From Bacteroidales bacterium (GTDB taxonomy: Bacteria > Bacteroidota > Bacteroidia > Bacteroidales > UBA932), in contig JAFSUF010000037.1 in the NCBI GenBank assembly GCA_017445425.1, positions 1 through 46,074 on the forward strand: a stretch of 46,074 bases of DNA, given 5' to 3'. This document shows, piece by piece, positions 31,688 through 39,718 of the stretch. Position 1 is the first letter of the stretch. Every line of letters begins with the position of its first letter. A program made the position numbers and the translations under genes. The notes below the pieces were generated by a model. That model was given only the letters and a program-made list of their open reading frames with translations. It ran no database searches and was not told the origin of the DNA.

Positions 31688-33199
31688 ATGAAAAGACTCA
31701 TCATACCGCTGCTGGTGCTCTTTACAGCCTGCACGTCAGCGCCCAAAGTGCCCTACGGGCAGACCGTGAAGATGGACGACGCCACGCTGATGGACAAGAT
31801 CCTTGGCGGCTGGTACGGCCAGACCATCGGCTGCACCTACGGCGGCCCCACGGAATTCAAGTACAAGGGAGGCATCATCATGGATGAAATTCCCATCCCA
31901 TGGTACGACGATTATATCTACGACACCTACATTGAGGACCCCGGCCTGTACGACGACGTTTACATGGACCTGACCTTCCTGGAGACGATGCTCAGGCACG
32001 GTCTGGACGCCCCTGTTGAAGAGTATGCCAAAGCCTTTGCCTATGCCGACTACAAGCTGTGGCACGCTAACCAGGCCGCACGGTACAATATCCTCAATGG
32101 TCGCACCGCACCTGAATCGGGTCACTGGATGTACAATCCGCACGCCGACGACATCGACTTCCAGATTGAGGCCGATTTCATAGGGATGCTCTATCCCGGG
32201 CAGGTAAACAAGGCCTCCGGGCTCAGCGACCGCATAGGCCACATAATGAACTATGGCGACGGGTGGTACGGCGGCGTTTATACCGGTGCGATGTACTGCC
32301 TGGCCTATGTCTGCGATGACATACCGACCATTGTTACGGAGGCATTGAGAACCATTCCGGAAGGGACAAAGTTCCACAGCACCATATCTGATGTTATCAA
32401 ATACTGGAAGCAGTATCCCGACGACTGGAAACAGTGCTGGTTTGAGGTCACCAACCGCCACGCCAACGATGTCGGCTGCCCGGAGGGAGTCTGGAACGGC
32501 TTCAACATAGATGCTACCATAAATTCTGCATTCGTAGTGATTGGCCTGCTTTACGGCGGGGGCGATTTGTTCAAAACCATGGACATCTCTACCCGTTGCG
32601 GCAACGATTCCGACTGCAATCCCGCCTCCGCGGCGGGCATCCTTGGGGTGATGTACGGCTACGACGCCATCCCCGACGAATGGAAGAAAGGGGCCGAGCG
32701 CATCAAAGAGATCCCCTTCCCCTACACCAACCTGAGCCTCGAGGATGTATGCAAGGCAAACTTTGACCTCGTGAAAAAAGTGGCTCAAAATAGTGATAAT
32801 ACCGGGGATGGATGCATTTATATTGAGTTGGAGACTCCGCAAAGCGTACGCTATGAGCAGTGCTTTGAAGGGATTGTACCCGTAGAGAAGCGGGTGCTCA
32901 AGAAGGCCTTCACCGACTCGGTGGAGCTTGCCTTTGAGGGGAACAGTATTGTGGTAGAGGGGAGTGTACGCAAAACCGGGCATGCCGATGACAGCTATGT
33001 CGCCAACATCACCGCCCTGCTGGACGGATGCGAAGTGGAGAACTTTAACATGCCGGTAGATTATATCACACGCAAGTACGAGATATTCTCCAAGTATTGC
33101 TTTGACAGCGGCAGGCATACGCTGACGCTGCGCCTCAACAACCCCCATCCCGACTACGAACTATACGCCTCTGAAATGGTTGTCTATGATAAAGAATAA
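31688..33199 (+). CDS. ADP-ribosylglycohydrolase-family lipoprotein 3
   Basis: A 503-aa paralogue of lipoprotein 2. It has a lipobox (VLFTAC, Cys 15), DKILGGWYGQTIGCTYGGPTEFKY, YDDVYMDLTF near 88, NPHADDIDFQIEADFIGMLYPGQ, and CGNDSDCNPASAAGILG near 303. The C-terminal domain is beta-rich (SYVANITALLDGCEVENFNMPVD ... GRHTLTLRLNNPHPDYELYASEMVVYD). All acidic positions of the GxDSDCNPA and DDVYxDLTF motifs are kept, so it may be active, though its substrate could differ from canonical ADPRH. It begins 1 nt after the preceding stop. Confidence 0.9.
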   Translation: MKRLIIPLLVLFTACTSAPKVPYGQTVKMDDATLMDKILGGWYGQTIGCTYGGPTEFKYKGGIIMDEIPIPWYDDYIYDTYIEDPGLYDDVYMDLTFLETMLRHGLDAPVEEYAKAFAYADYKLWHANQAARYNILNGRTAPESGHWMYNPHADDIDFQIEADFIGMLYPGQVNKASGLSDRIGHIMNYGDGWYGGVYTGAMYCLAYVCDDIPTIVTEALRTIPEGTKFHSTISDVIKYWKQYPDDWKQCWFEVTNRHANDVGCPEGVWNGFNIDATINSAFVVIGLLYGGGDLFKTMDISTRCGNDSDCNPASAAGILGVMYGYDAIPDEWKKGAERIKEIPFPYTNLSLEDVCKANFDLVKKVAQNSDNTGDGCIYIELETPQSVRYEQCFEGIVPVEKRVLKKAFTDSVELAFEGNSIVVEGSVRKTGHADDSYVANITALLDGCEVENFNMPVDYITRKYEIFSKYCFDSGRHTLTLRLNNPHPDYELYASEMVVYDKE

Positions 33200-34703
33200 G
33201 TACATACTGCCACTGCTGCTCTTGCTGATGGTGCTAAGTTCCTGCGGGAGCTGCACCAAACACCGCCCCCTGCCCGATGTCGACCCCGTGCCGCTGCCAC
33301 GCTACAACACCGGCCTGACATTCTCCAGCAAGGCGATTAACACCACCGTCACATACGACATAATGCTCCCCGGGGAGTATAACGATAATAACGACAAACG
33401 TTACCCGGTAGTGTACTGCCTGCACGGCTACGGCGATGACAACACCTCGTGGAACGGCCACTACATGGCTTGCGAGGCCAAGATCACCAGCCTGGAGAAC
33501 AACGGTCTGGAGCCGATGATATACGTTTTCCCCAACGGCTGGAAAACCTACTGGTGCGACCGTTACGACGGCACGTTCCCATATATGACGATGCTGGCCA
33601 CCGAGCTGGTTCCCCTGATAGATGCCACCTACCGCACCATTGCCGACCGGGGCCACCGCGCCATAACAGGCTATTCTATGGGCGGTTTCGGCGCGATGGT
33701 GACAGCCATGAAGCACCCGGAATTATTCTCCATGAGCGCTCCGCTCTCCATGTCCTTCCGTACCGACGAGCAATATATGACCGAGTCCCAGGATGGTTGG
33801 AACAATCAGTGGGGCAAGGTATTCGGCGGCGTGGGGCAGACCGGGGAAGGACGCCTGACCGACTATTACAAGGCGCACTGCCCGCTGCATCAGTTCACGG
33901 CAGAGAATAAAGACAAGTACTCCTCCGTACACTGGTTCCTGACCTGCGGCGATGACGAGCAGCAGTTGCTCTTTGCCAACGACGACCTGCACGTGCTCAT
34001 GCGCGACAACGGCTATGACCACGAATATCGCGTTGGCAACGGCGGCCATACCACTTCTTACTGGAAAACAGCCCTCGAAGAGATTCTGCCCTGGTTCTCC
34101 GCCCTTATGGCTGGACAAACCACATGGCAAAAAAGTCTCCGCGAGGTGGACGTACCACAGGGCTGTACTTTCACCTCCGAGGATAATTATATCTCCGACG
34201 GTTATGTTGCCGCAGCAGGCAAAGGCGGCACCGCCCTTTTCATCGCCCACGACGGCATATCACAGGAGTGGCTCAAGGATGCCATGGCCATTATCCAGCG
34301 CGGAATGACATCCAAAAAGTTTGTCCTCCTCCCCTGCAACCTGCAGGTACGCAGCCTTTCGGAGTGGGTAAGTTACTACAAGGACATCTACCCCACCGAC
34401 AATTGCCAGGTGCTGGCCATAGGCAAGGCGGGCAGCGAGGCCATCCAGAAACAATCGCTCTTTTCTGCGCTCTATTTTGAAAGTGCGGAAATCAATGGCG
34501 ACATCACCGTCTCCAGTGACAGGAGCTATTTCTTTACAGATACCGACGACGGCCCTTATTACAAATCGGCCAACGCCCTCTACAAAGCCTGCAAGAGTGG
34601 CAACGTAACGTTTGAATACCGCTGCCGCAACCATCTGGATGATGCGCAGACCAACTTCCTTACCGGGATAGAATATGTAAAATCCAATTTATATAACTTC
34701 TAA
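33186..34703 (+). CDS. esterase-family lipoprotein with a second degenerate hydrolase-like half
   Basis: A 505-aa protein from ATG 33186, overlapping the previous gene by 14 nt. Lipobox VLSSC (Cys 19). The N-terminal half is a putative esterase (esterase D/feruloyl esterase type): VVYCLHGYGDDNTSWN (oxyanion loop), nucleophile Ser 164 in GYSMGGFGAM, an acidic residue candidate in CGDDE, and His in GNGGHTTSYW. The C-terminal half (from about 320) resembles another alpha/beta fold (GGTALFIAHDG ... KFVLLPCNLQVRSLSEW) without a serine motif. In this operon it might remove acyl or ester-linked groups from the imported ligand; that is inference. Confidence 0.85.
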   Translation: MIKNKYILPLLLLLMVLSSCGSCTKHRPLPDVDPVPLPRYNTGLTFSSKAINTTVTYDIMLPGEYNDNNDKRYPVVYCLHGYGDDNTSWNGHYMACEAKITSLENNGLEPMIYVFPNGWKTYWCDRYDGTFPYMTMLATELVPLIDATYRTIADRGHRAITGYSMGGFGAMVTAMKHPELFSMSAPLSMSFRTDEQYMTESQDGWNNQWGKVFGGVGQTGEGRLTDYYKAHCPLHQFTAENKDKYSSVHWFLTCGDDEQQLLFANDDLHVLMRDNGYDHEYRVGNGGHTTSYWKTALEEILPWFSALMAGQTTWQKSLREVDVPQGCTFTSEDNYISDGYVAAAGKGGTALFIAHDGISQEWLKDAMAIIQRGMTSKKFVLLPCNLQVRSLSEWVSYYKDIYPTDNCQVLAIGKAGSEAIQKQSLFSALYFESAEINGDITVSSDRSYFFTDTDDGPYYKSANALYKACKSGNVTFEYRCRNHLDDAQTNFLTGIEYVKSNLYNF

Positions 34704-34737
34704 CAATCAATCACTAACCATTTTAAATCAACAGACA

Positions 34738-35460
34738 ATGAAAAAAGTTCTTTTTGCAATTGCAATGATTGCTGTGGTTGCCCTGAGCGGCTGCACAAAA
34801 CCGGAACCCAAGATCCAGAAACGTCTCGTTATGTGCGGTGACGAGTGGGACAAGTATGCATTCACTTACAACGCTGACGGTAAGATCTCCGTTGTAAACC
34901 GCAACGAGGGTGAGCGTACCTGGACTTTCACCTGGAACGGCAACACCGCTACTGTTGCTTACGTGAAAGAAGGTGAAGTTAAGGATCCGTACACCTTTAC
35001 CCTTGGCGCAAACGGTTTTGTATCTACCTATACCGACACTTGGGGTGACGTTCGCAACTGCACCTACGATGCAGACGGCCACCTTCTCAAAGTTGACAAG
35101 GCAGGTGACGTGAAATGCAACTGCGTCTGGAAAGACGGCGACCTGGAGAAATGGTCCCGCTTCAGTGACGGTGCAGAGCAGTTCAAGCTCCAGAATTTCC
35201 TCGTTGACGAGAACGTCGGCGGCATCTTCCCCGACGCTACCGACAAGGCTGGCATAGACCGCTGGATGATTGAGCTCGGTCTCTTTGGCAAGCCTTCCAA
35301 GCACCTCCTCGACCAGGCTACCTGGGATGGCAGCGGCGCTATCGCTGTCCAGACCTATGAGAAAGACGAGGACGGCTTCGTAACCAAGGTCAGCAAGGTT
35401 TACGACGGTGGCGACCCCGAAATCTACGAGTACGCTTGGGAAGTAATCAACTCTAAATAA
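34738..35460 (+). CDS. small lipoprotein with YD-like beta repeats
   Basis: A 240-aa protein with a lipobox (VVALSGC, Cys 19). The mature part has repeated short beta motifs (FTYNADGKIS, FTLGANGFVS, CTYDADGHLLK, QTYEKDEDGFVTK) like those of Bacteroidota YD-repeat/DUF4595-type surface lipoproteins. No catalytic motif seen. Its codons are noticeably richer in GCT/GTT/GGT than those of the operon genes before it, closer to rpsP, which suggests high expression. It follows the esterase after 34 nt and precedes a strong terminator, so it is the last gene of the operon. Confidence 0.8.
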   Translation: MKKVLFAIAMIAVVALSGCTKPEPKIQKRLVMCGDEWDKYAFTYNADGKISVVNRNEGERTWTFTWNGNTATVAYVKEGEVKDPYTFTLGANGFVSTYTDTWGDVRNCTYDADGHLLKVDKAGDVKCNCVWKDGDLEKWSRFSDGAEQFKLQNFLVDENVGGIFPDATDKAGIDRWMIELGLFGKPSKHLLDQATWDGSGAIAVQTYEKDEDGFVTKVSKVYDGGDPEIYEYAWEVINSK

Positions 35461-35478
35461 TCCATCCAGGGTTATATC

Positions 35479-35514
35479 AAGTCCGGCTCCGGTTATAGGG
35501 CCGGACTTTTTTTG
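35479..35514 (+). terminator. terminator of the ADPRH operon
   Basis: AAGTCCGGC pairs with GCCGGACTT around an apical loop, followed by a run of seven T. It separates the operon from the GH127-type gene. Confidence 0.88.
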
Positions 35515-35526
35515 TATTTTAGCGGT

Positions 35527-37383
35527 ATGAAACGTATCCTGACTCTCCTCTTTGCGGCAGTTGTGATTACCGCCTCCTGCAGCCGCAGCAACAGCCCCGC
35601 CAACAAGCTCATCACCCCTGTAAAATTCTCGGATGTCACCATAGACGACGCCTTCTGGAGCCCCCGTCTTGCCAGTCATAAAGATGTCACCCTCACGGTC
35701 TGCATAGACCAGATAGAGAACCAGACCGGCCGCATCCGCAATTTTGAGAATGCCGCAAATGGAACCGGCGGACACTCGGGCATCTATTTTGACGATTCCG
35801 ACGTTTACAAGGCGCTGGAGGGGATGGCATATTCGCTGCAGAACAATCCCGATCCGCTCCTGGAGGCCAAGTGCGACGAGTGGATAGATAAGTTTGCCGC
35901 GGCTCAGGAGGATGACGGCTACCTCAACACCTTCTATTCCCTTACCGGACTGGATGAGCGCTGGATTGATATGACGAGCCACGAGATGTACTGCGCCGGC
36001 CATTTGACAGAAGCGGCGGTGGCATACTACAATGTCACCGGCAAGCGCAAGCTGCTGGATGTCGCTATCCGGATGGCAGACCACATGATGACCATCTTCG
36101 GTCCCGGCAAACGCCACTGGGTCCCCGGGCACGAAGAGATAGAGCTGGCGCTGGTCAAGTTGTTCCAGACAACCGGAAAGAAGAAATACCTGGATTTTGC
36201 CCAGTGGCTGATAGATGAGAGGGGCCACGGATACGGCACCAGCGGAAACCCTCCGCAGCCCTGGACCGCAGAATACTTCCAGGATGACAAGCCGGTACGG
36301 GAGATGACCGACATCGCCGGCCATGCCGTGAGGGCGATGTACCTCTATTGCGGAATGGCCGATGTCGCCTCCTACACCGGGGACCAGGGTTACATAGATG
36401 CCCTGAACCGCCTCTGGGAGGATGTGGTGCTGCGCAACATGTACATAACCGGCGGCATAGGACAAAGCGCGCACAACGAGGGCTTTACAAACGACTACAG
36501 TCTTCCCAACCTGACCGCTTACTGCGAGACGTGCGCTTCTGTGGGGATGGTCCTCTGGAACTGGCGCATGAACCAGTTTACTGCAGATTCAAAATATATC
36601 GATGTGCTGGAGCGTGCCATGTACAACGGCGCCCTGGCTGGCGTTTCACTGGATGGCGACACCTTTTTCTATGTTAATCCTCTTGAATCCCTGGGCGACC
36701 ACCACCGCCAGCCCTGGTACGGCTGCGCCTGCTGCCCCAGCCAGATATGCAGATTCCTGCCGTCAATAGGCAACTACATTTACGGCGTGGCCAAGGACGG
36801 CATCTATGTAAACCTCTATATGGGCAATACCGCCACCATCAAGCTTGGCCGCCGCGCCGTGACCCTGACCCAGGAGACATCCTATCCATGGGATGGGGAG
36901 GTGACTCTCACCGTAGGGTGCAAACGGCCATTTACGACGGCGCTGCGGCTCAGGCTTCCCGGCTGGTGCAAGAGATGCACCGTCTCTGTAAACGGAGGCT
37001 CTTTACAAATCCCGGTGGTAAAAGGCTATGCCGTGATTAACCGCAAATGGTGCGACGGGGACAAGGTTGTGCTCAATATGGAGATGCCTACGGAGATTGT
37101 GGCCGCCGACCCCCGCGTCAAGGAAGATGAAGGGCGCCGGGCCATACAGCGCGGCCCCCTGGTATATTGTATGGAGGAGGTTGACAACCCCGGCTACGAC
37201 AATCTCTCCCTCTCTTATGAGTATCAGTTCGGGACCACATGGGAGGGCAACCTGCTTCGGGGCGTGACAACCATCACCGCCACCTGCGGGGACCAGCAGA
37301 TCAAACTCATCCCCTACTACGCCTGGGACAACCGTGCCCCCGGCAAGATGCAGGTCTGGATTCCGTTTGCGGGAGAGAAATAA
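35527..37383 (+). CDS. GH127-type (DUF1680) furanosidase lipoprotein
   Basis: A 618-aa protein from ATG 35527. Lipobox ITASC (Cys 17). It matches the DUF1680/GH127 family, whose founding member HypBA1 is a zinc-dependent beta-L-arabinofuranosidase with a cysteine nucleophile. Equivalent residues are visible with matching spacing: acid/base candidate E318 (HNEGF), zinc ligands E334 and C336 (CETC), C402 (nucleophile) and C403 (GCACCPSQ). The (alpha/alpha)6 barrel (EDDGYLNTFYS, GHLTEAAVAYY) is followed by beta domains. It lies after the operon terminator and has no clear promoter of its own. It could be coregulated or serve a different sugar; arabinofuranoside and ribofuranoside substrates are both open. 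Confidence 0.9.
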   Translation: MKRILTLLFAAVVITASCSRSNSPANKLITPVKFSDVTIDDAFWSPRLASHKDVTLTVCIDQIENQTGRIRNFENAANGTGGHSGIYFDDSDVYKALEGMAYSLQNNPDPLLEAKCDEWIDKFAAAQEDDGYLNTFYSLTGLDERWIDMTSHEMYCAGHLTEAAVAYYNVTGKRKLLDVAIRMADHMMTIFGPGKRHWVPGHEEIELALVKLFQTTGKKKYLDFAQWLIDERGHGYGTSGNPPQPWTAEYFQDDKPVREMTDIAGHAVRAMYLYCGMADVASYTGDQGYIDALNRLWEDVVLRNMYITGGIGQSAHNEGFTNDYSLPNLTAYCETCASVGMVLWNWRMNQFTADSKYIDVLERAMYNGALAGVSLDGDTFFYVNPLESLGDHHRQPWYGCACCPSQICRFLPSIGNYIYGVAKDGIYVNLYMGNTATIKLGRRAVTLTQETSYPWDGEVTLTVGCKRPFTTALRLRLPGWCKRCTVSVNGGSLQIPVVKGYAVINRKWCDGDKVVLNMEMPTEIVAADPRVKEDEGRRAIQRGPLVYCMEEVDNPGYDNLSLSYEYQFGTTWEGNLLRGVTTITATCGDQQIKLIPYYAWDNRAPGKMQVWIPFAGEK

Positions 37384-37400
37384 ACTGACTATTGTGTTTG

Positions 37401-37802
37401 TTACGCAAAACGTACGGCCGTCAGTTCGCGGGCAAAGCGCTCCACACCCTGCTGAATCTTGTCAATTGTCTTACGAGTAGGTTTGCGGCGGCCGTGGAGA
37501 TAGTGACCGAGCTGCGTTTGATTGACACCGGTGATTATCTCCAGCCCGGCAAGACTAAAGGTTTTGCTATATGCCGCAAGAAAGCTCTCCGTATCGTAAT
37601 AGAATTCGTATTCGATTTCTTCGAAGGGTTTGCCTATGCTGCGATAATGATCACGCATACCGTCGTAAGCCAGATCAAAGTCATGAATGGTTTCCTGGAC
37701 GGTCTTTCCTTCACCTATAAGTCCATAATCAAGCTCGTTATCCTCCATATAGGCAGAATAACCATACTGTGACGGTTCAATAAATACTTTAATCTTCTTC
37801 AT
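37401..37802 (-). CDS. hicB: HicB-family antitoxin (second locus)
   Basis: A 133-aa protein. HicB fold at the N-terminus (MKKIKVFIEPSQYGYSAYMEDNELDYGLIGEGKTVQETIHDFDLAYDGM). C-terminal HTH-like part (SLAGLEIITGVNQTQLGHYLHGRRKPTRKTIDKIQQGVERFARELTAV) for operator binding. It has the same plan as the first HicB (3762-4172) but a different sequence, so it is an independent pair rather than a recent copy. 5 nt after hicA. Its stop lies 17 nt from the convergent GH127 stop. Confidence 0.88.
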   Translation of the reverse strand: MKKIKVFIEPSQYGYSAYMEDNELDYGLIGEGKTVQETIHDFDLAYDGMRDHYRSIGKPFEEIEYEFYYDTESFLAAYSKTFSLAGLEIITGVNQTQLGHYLHGRRKPTRKTIDKIQQGVERFARELTAVRFA

Positions 37803-37807
37803 AATAC

Positions 37808-37996
37808 TTAATTAACTCCCGATTCTTTCTTTATCGACTTTAATGTTCCGGCTGCCACCTCCAAACTGGTGTGATGACTCATACAAAAGTATTTGCCTGT
37901 CCTTGGGCTGTACCAAAGGGGGTGTCCATTCCTATCCTTGCCTGTGCAGTAACACCCCATCCTCCTCAGTTTCCTTTCAAGTTCACTGTATTTCAT
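37808..37996 (-). CDS. hicA: HicA-family toxin (second locus)
   Basis: A 62-aa protein from ATG 37996 (MKYSELERKLRRMGCYCTGKDRNGHPLWYSPRTGKYF). The catalytic His is in NGHPLWYSP, followed by HHTSLEVAAGTLKSIKKESG. An upstream TTG start at 38029 would overlap the -7 box, so the ATG is preferred. The promoter box at 38027-38034 overlaps the yifB stop. Confidence 0.88.
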   Translation of the reverse strand: MKYSELERKLRRMGCYCTGKDRNGHPLWYSPRTGKYFCMSHHTSLEVAAGTLKSIKKESGVN

Positions 37997-38026
37997 TACA
38001 AACGTATAAAAATTCCTACTACTCGA

Positions 38027-38034
38027 CAAATTTA
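38027..38034 (-). promoter_or_regulatory. -7 box of the second hicAB, overlapping the yifB stop codon
   Basis: The minus strand reads TAAATTTG. Its first three bases are the TAA stop of yifB. The hicA ATG is 30 nt downstream. No -33 TTG at standard spacing. Confidence 0.45.
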
Positions 38035-39561
38035 TCTCGCGCCAAGCCGGTCCAGGTTGCGGTATTGCAGCGCCTCTGCTATGGCCTGCTGCGTGATATC
38101 TTTTTCTCCAGCGAGGTCCGATATGGTCCTGGAGAGTTTCAGAATCCGGCTGTATGCGCGGGCTGAGATGCCCAGCCTGTCTATAACCTTATCCAGGAAT
38201 TCCCGCTGGGAAACCGTAAGCTGGCAGTATCTGGTAAGCATGTTGGCCGACATGGCAGAATTGGTAAAAATCCCATCTGAGGCAAACCGTCGCTGTTGTA
38301 TGGCTCGGGCTCGGGCGACACGCTCTGCAATAGCGCTGCTGGGCTCAGCCGAAGGTTCCGACACGAGCAACTCCGCAGGCACACGCTCTACATATACATG
38401 CATGTCTATGCGGTCCATCAACGGGCCCGATATCCGGGAGAGATAGTGTGCAATCTCACGTTCAGAACAATTGCACTTGTGGGTCGTGTCGCCATAATAA
38501 CCGCACGGACAGGGGTTCATAGATGCTACGAACATAAACTCACAAGGGTATTCCACACGGTATCGGGCCCGCGATATCACTATCTTCCCGTCTTCCAGCG
38601 GCTGCCTGAGCAGATCCAGCGTCATCTTACTGAATTGAGTCACCTCATCCAGATAGAGCACCCCGTTATGGGCAAGCGATATCTCCCCGGGCATCGCCAT
38701 CGCCCCTCCGCCCAACAGCGAGACCACGCTGGCGCTGTTGTGCGGCGACCGGAAGGGGCGCTCCCGCAGCAGGCCGCAACGCCCTATTGATTTGCCCGCC
38801 ACAGAATAAATCTTGCTGGTCTGCACTGATTCTGCTTTTGTCATCGGGGGCAGTATCGACGGCATACAGCTGGCCATCAGGGTCTTGCCACACCCGGGGC
38901 TGCCAATAAGTATGAGGTTGTGCCCCCCGGCTGCGGCAATCTCCAGCCCGCGTTTTGCCACCTGCTGGCCTTTTACATCTTTGAAATCGTTAGATATGCT
39001 GGGGGTAAAAGTCCCCTGCGGCGGACGCTCCATCACAAAGGCTTCAGACTCCAAATCACCGTTGAGTATCGCTATCACGTCGGCCAGAGTGCGCACCCCG
39101 TAGATGGTCACGCCGTCCAGCTCCACCGCCTCCATCGCAGAATCGTGAGGCAGAATAAACTTGGAAAAGCCCCGCTCGCGGCTGGAATCAGCAATCGGCA
39201 GGGCCCCGTAGATGTCCCGGATTTTGCCGTCCAGCGCCAACTCCCCCATTACAATATATTCAGAGAGACGGGAGGCATCAATCACCTCCATGGCGCACAG
39301 CAGCGCCACGGCGATAGCCAGATCGAACGAAGAGCCCTCCTTGCGGATGTCGGCAGGCGCCAGGTTTATGACTATCCGCTTGCCCGGAATTGAATAGCCA
39401 TAGCTGCGCATGGCTGTGGTGATGCGCATAAGACTCTCTTTTACGGCTATGTCGGGCATCCCGACTATATACAATCCTACTCCGGCCGAGATGTCGGCCT
39501 CAACAGTAACTGTCACCACCTGCAACCCTATGCATGCCGCTGCGTATGTCTTGCAAATCAT
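38032..39561 (-). CDS. YifB/ComM-family Mg-chelatase-like AAA+ ATPase
   Basis: A 509-aa protein from ATG 39561 (MICKTYAAACIGLQVVTVTVEADIS). N-terminal Lon-like ChlI domain (VEADISAGVGLYIVGMPDIAVKES ... RIVINLAPADIRKEGSSFDLAIA). Then AAA+ core with Walker A GSPGCGKTLMA, Walker B VLYLDEVTQF, the PCPCGYYGD...CNCS cysteine region, and SGPLMDRID. C-terminal domain RYCQLTVSQREFLDKVIDRLGISARAYSRILKLSRTISDLAG. ComM is a helicase aiding branch migration in natural transformation; other members are uncharacterised. -7 box at 39576-39583. Confidence 0.95.
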   Translation of the reverse strand: MICKTYAAACIGLQVVTVTVEADISAGVGLYIVGMPDIAVKESLMRITTAMRSYGYSIPGKRIVINLAPADIRKEGSSFDLAIAVALLCAMEVIDASRLSEYIVMGELALDGKIRDIYGALPIADSSRERGFSKFILPHDSAMEAVELDGVTIYGVRTLADVIAILNGDLESEAFVMERPPQGTFTPSISNDFKDVKGQQVAKRGLEIAAAGGHNLILIGSPGCGKTLMASCMPSILPPMTKAESVQTSKIYSVAGKSIGRCGLLRERPFRSPHNSASVVSLLGGGAMAMPGEISLAHNGVLYLDEVTQFSKMTLDLLRQPLEDGKIVISRARYRVEYPCEFMFVASMNPCPCGYYGDTTHKCNCSEREIAHYLSRISGPLMDRIDMHVYVERVPAELLVSEPSAEPSSAIAERVARARAIQQRRFASDGIFTNSAMSANMLTRYCQLTVSQREFLDKVIDRLGISARAYSRILKLSRTISDLAGEKDITQQAIAEALQYRNLDRLGAR

Positions 39562-39575
39562 AATGTTTTTTCCGG

Positions 39576-39583
39576 CAAATTTA
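39576..39583 (-). promoter_or_regulatory. -7 box of yifB
   Basis: The minus strand reads TAAATTTG, 14 nt before the ATG at 39561. Confidence 0.45.
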
Positions 39584-39704
39584 GGCCGGCTCAATCCGCT
39601 GTCATACTCCCAAAAATTCCACACAGTCAAGTTTTTATGTTTTTAAAACTACGTATAGGTTTTCAAAAAAGGCAGTTGGACTGGTTTTTGTTAAAAGATA
39701 TCCG

Positions 39705-39712
39705 TAATTTTG
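39705..39712 (+). promoter_or_regulatory. -7 box of the TPR-protein gene, 6 nt before the ATG
   Basis: TAATTTTG matches the consensus, and the ATG follows at 39719, so the mRNA is probably leaderless or nearly so. The nearest upstream TTG is at 14 nt rather than 19. Confidence 0.45.
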
Positions 39713-39718
39713 TGTGAT

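Noticed and set aside
26807-33148. Several 350-550 aa minus-strand frames under susD and the ADPRH genes
   Set aside because: All are shadows in one recurring antisense frame of high-G+C coding DNA; none has a start context or a recognisable fold.
34723-36474. 583-aa minus-strand frame across the small lipoprotein and GH127 gene
   Set aside because: It spans a terminator and two genes with good signal peptides on the other strand; no family features.
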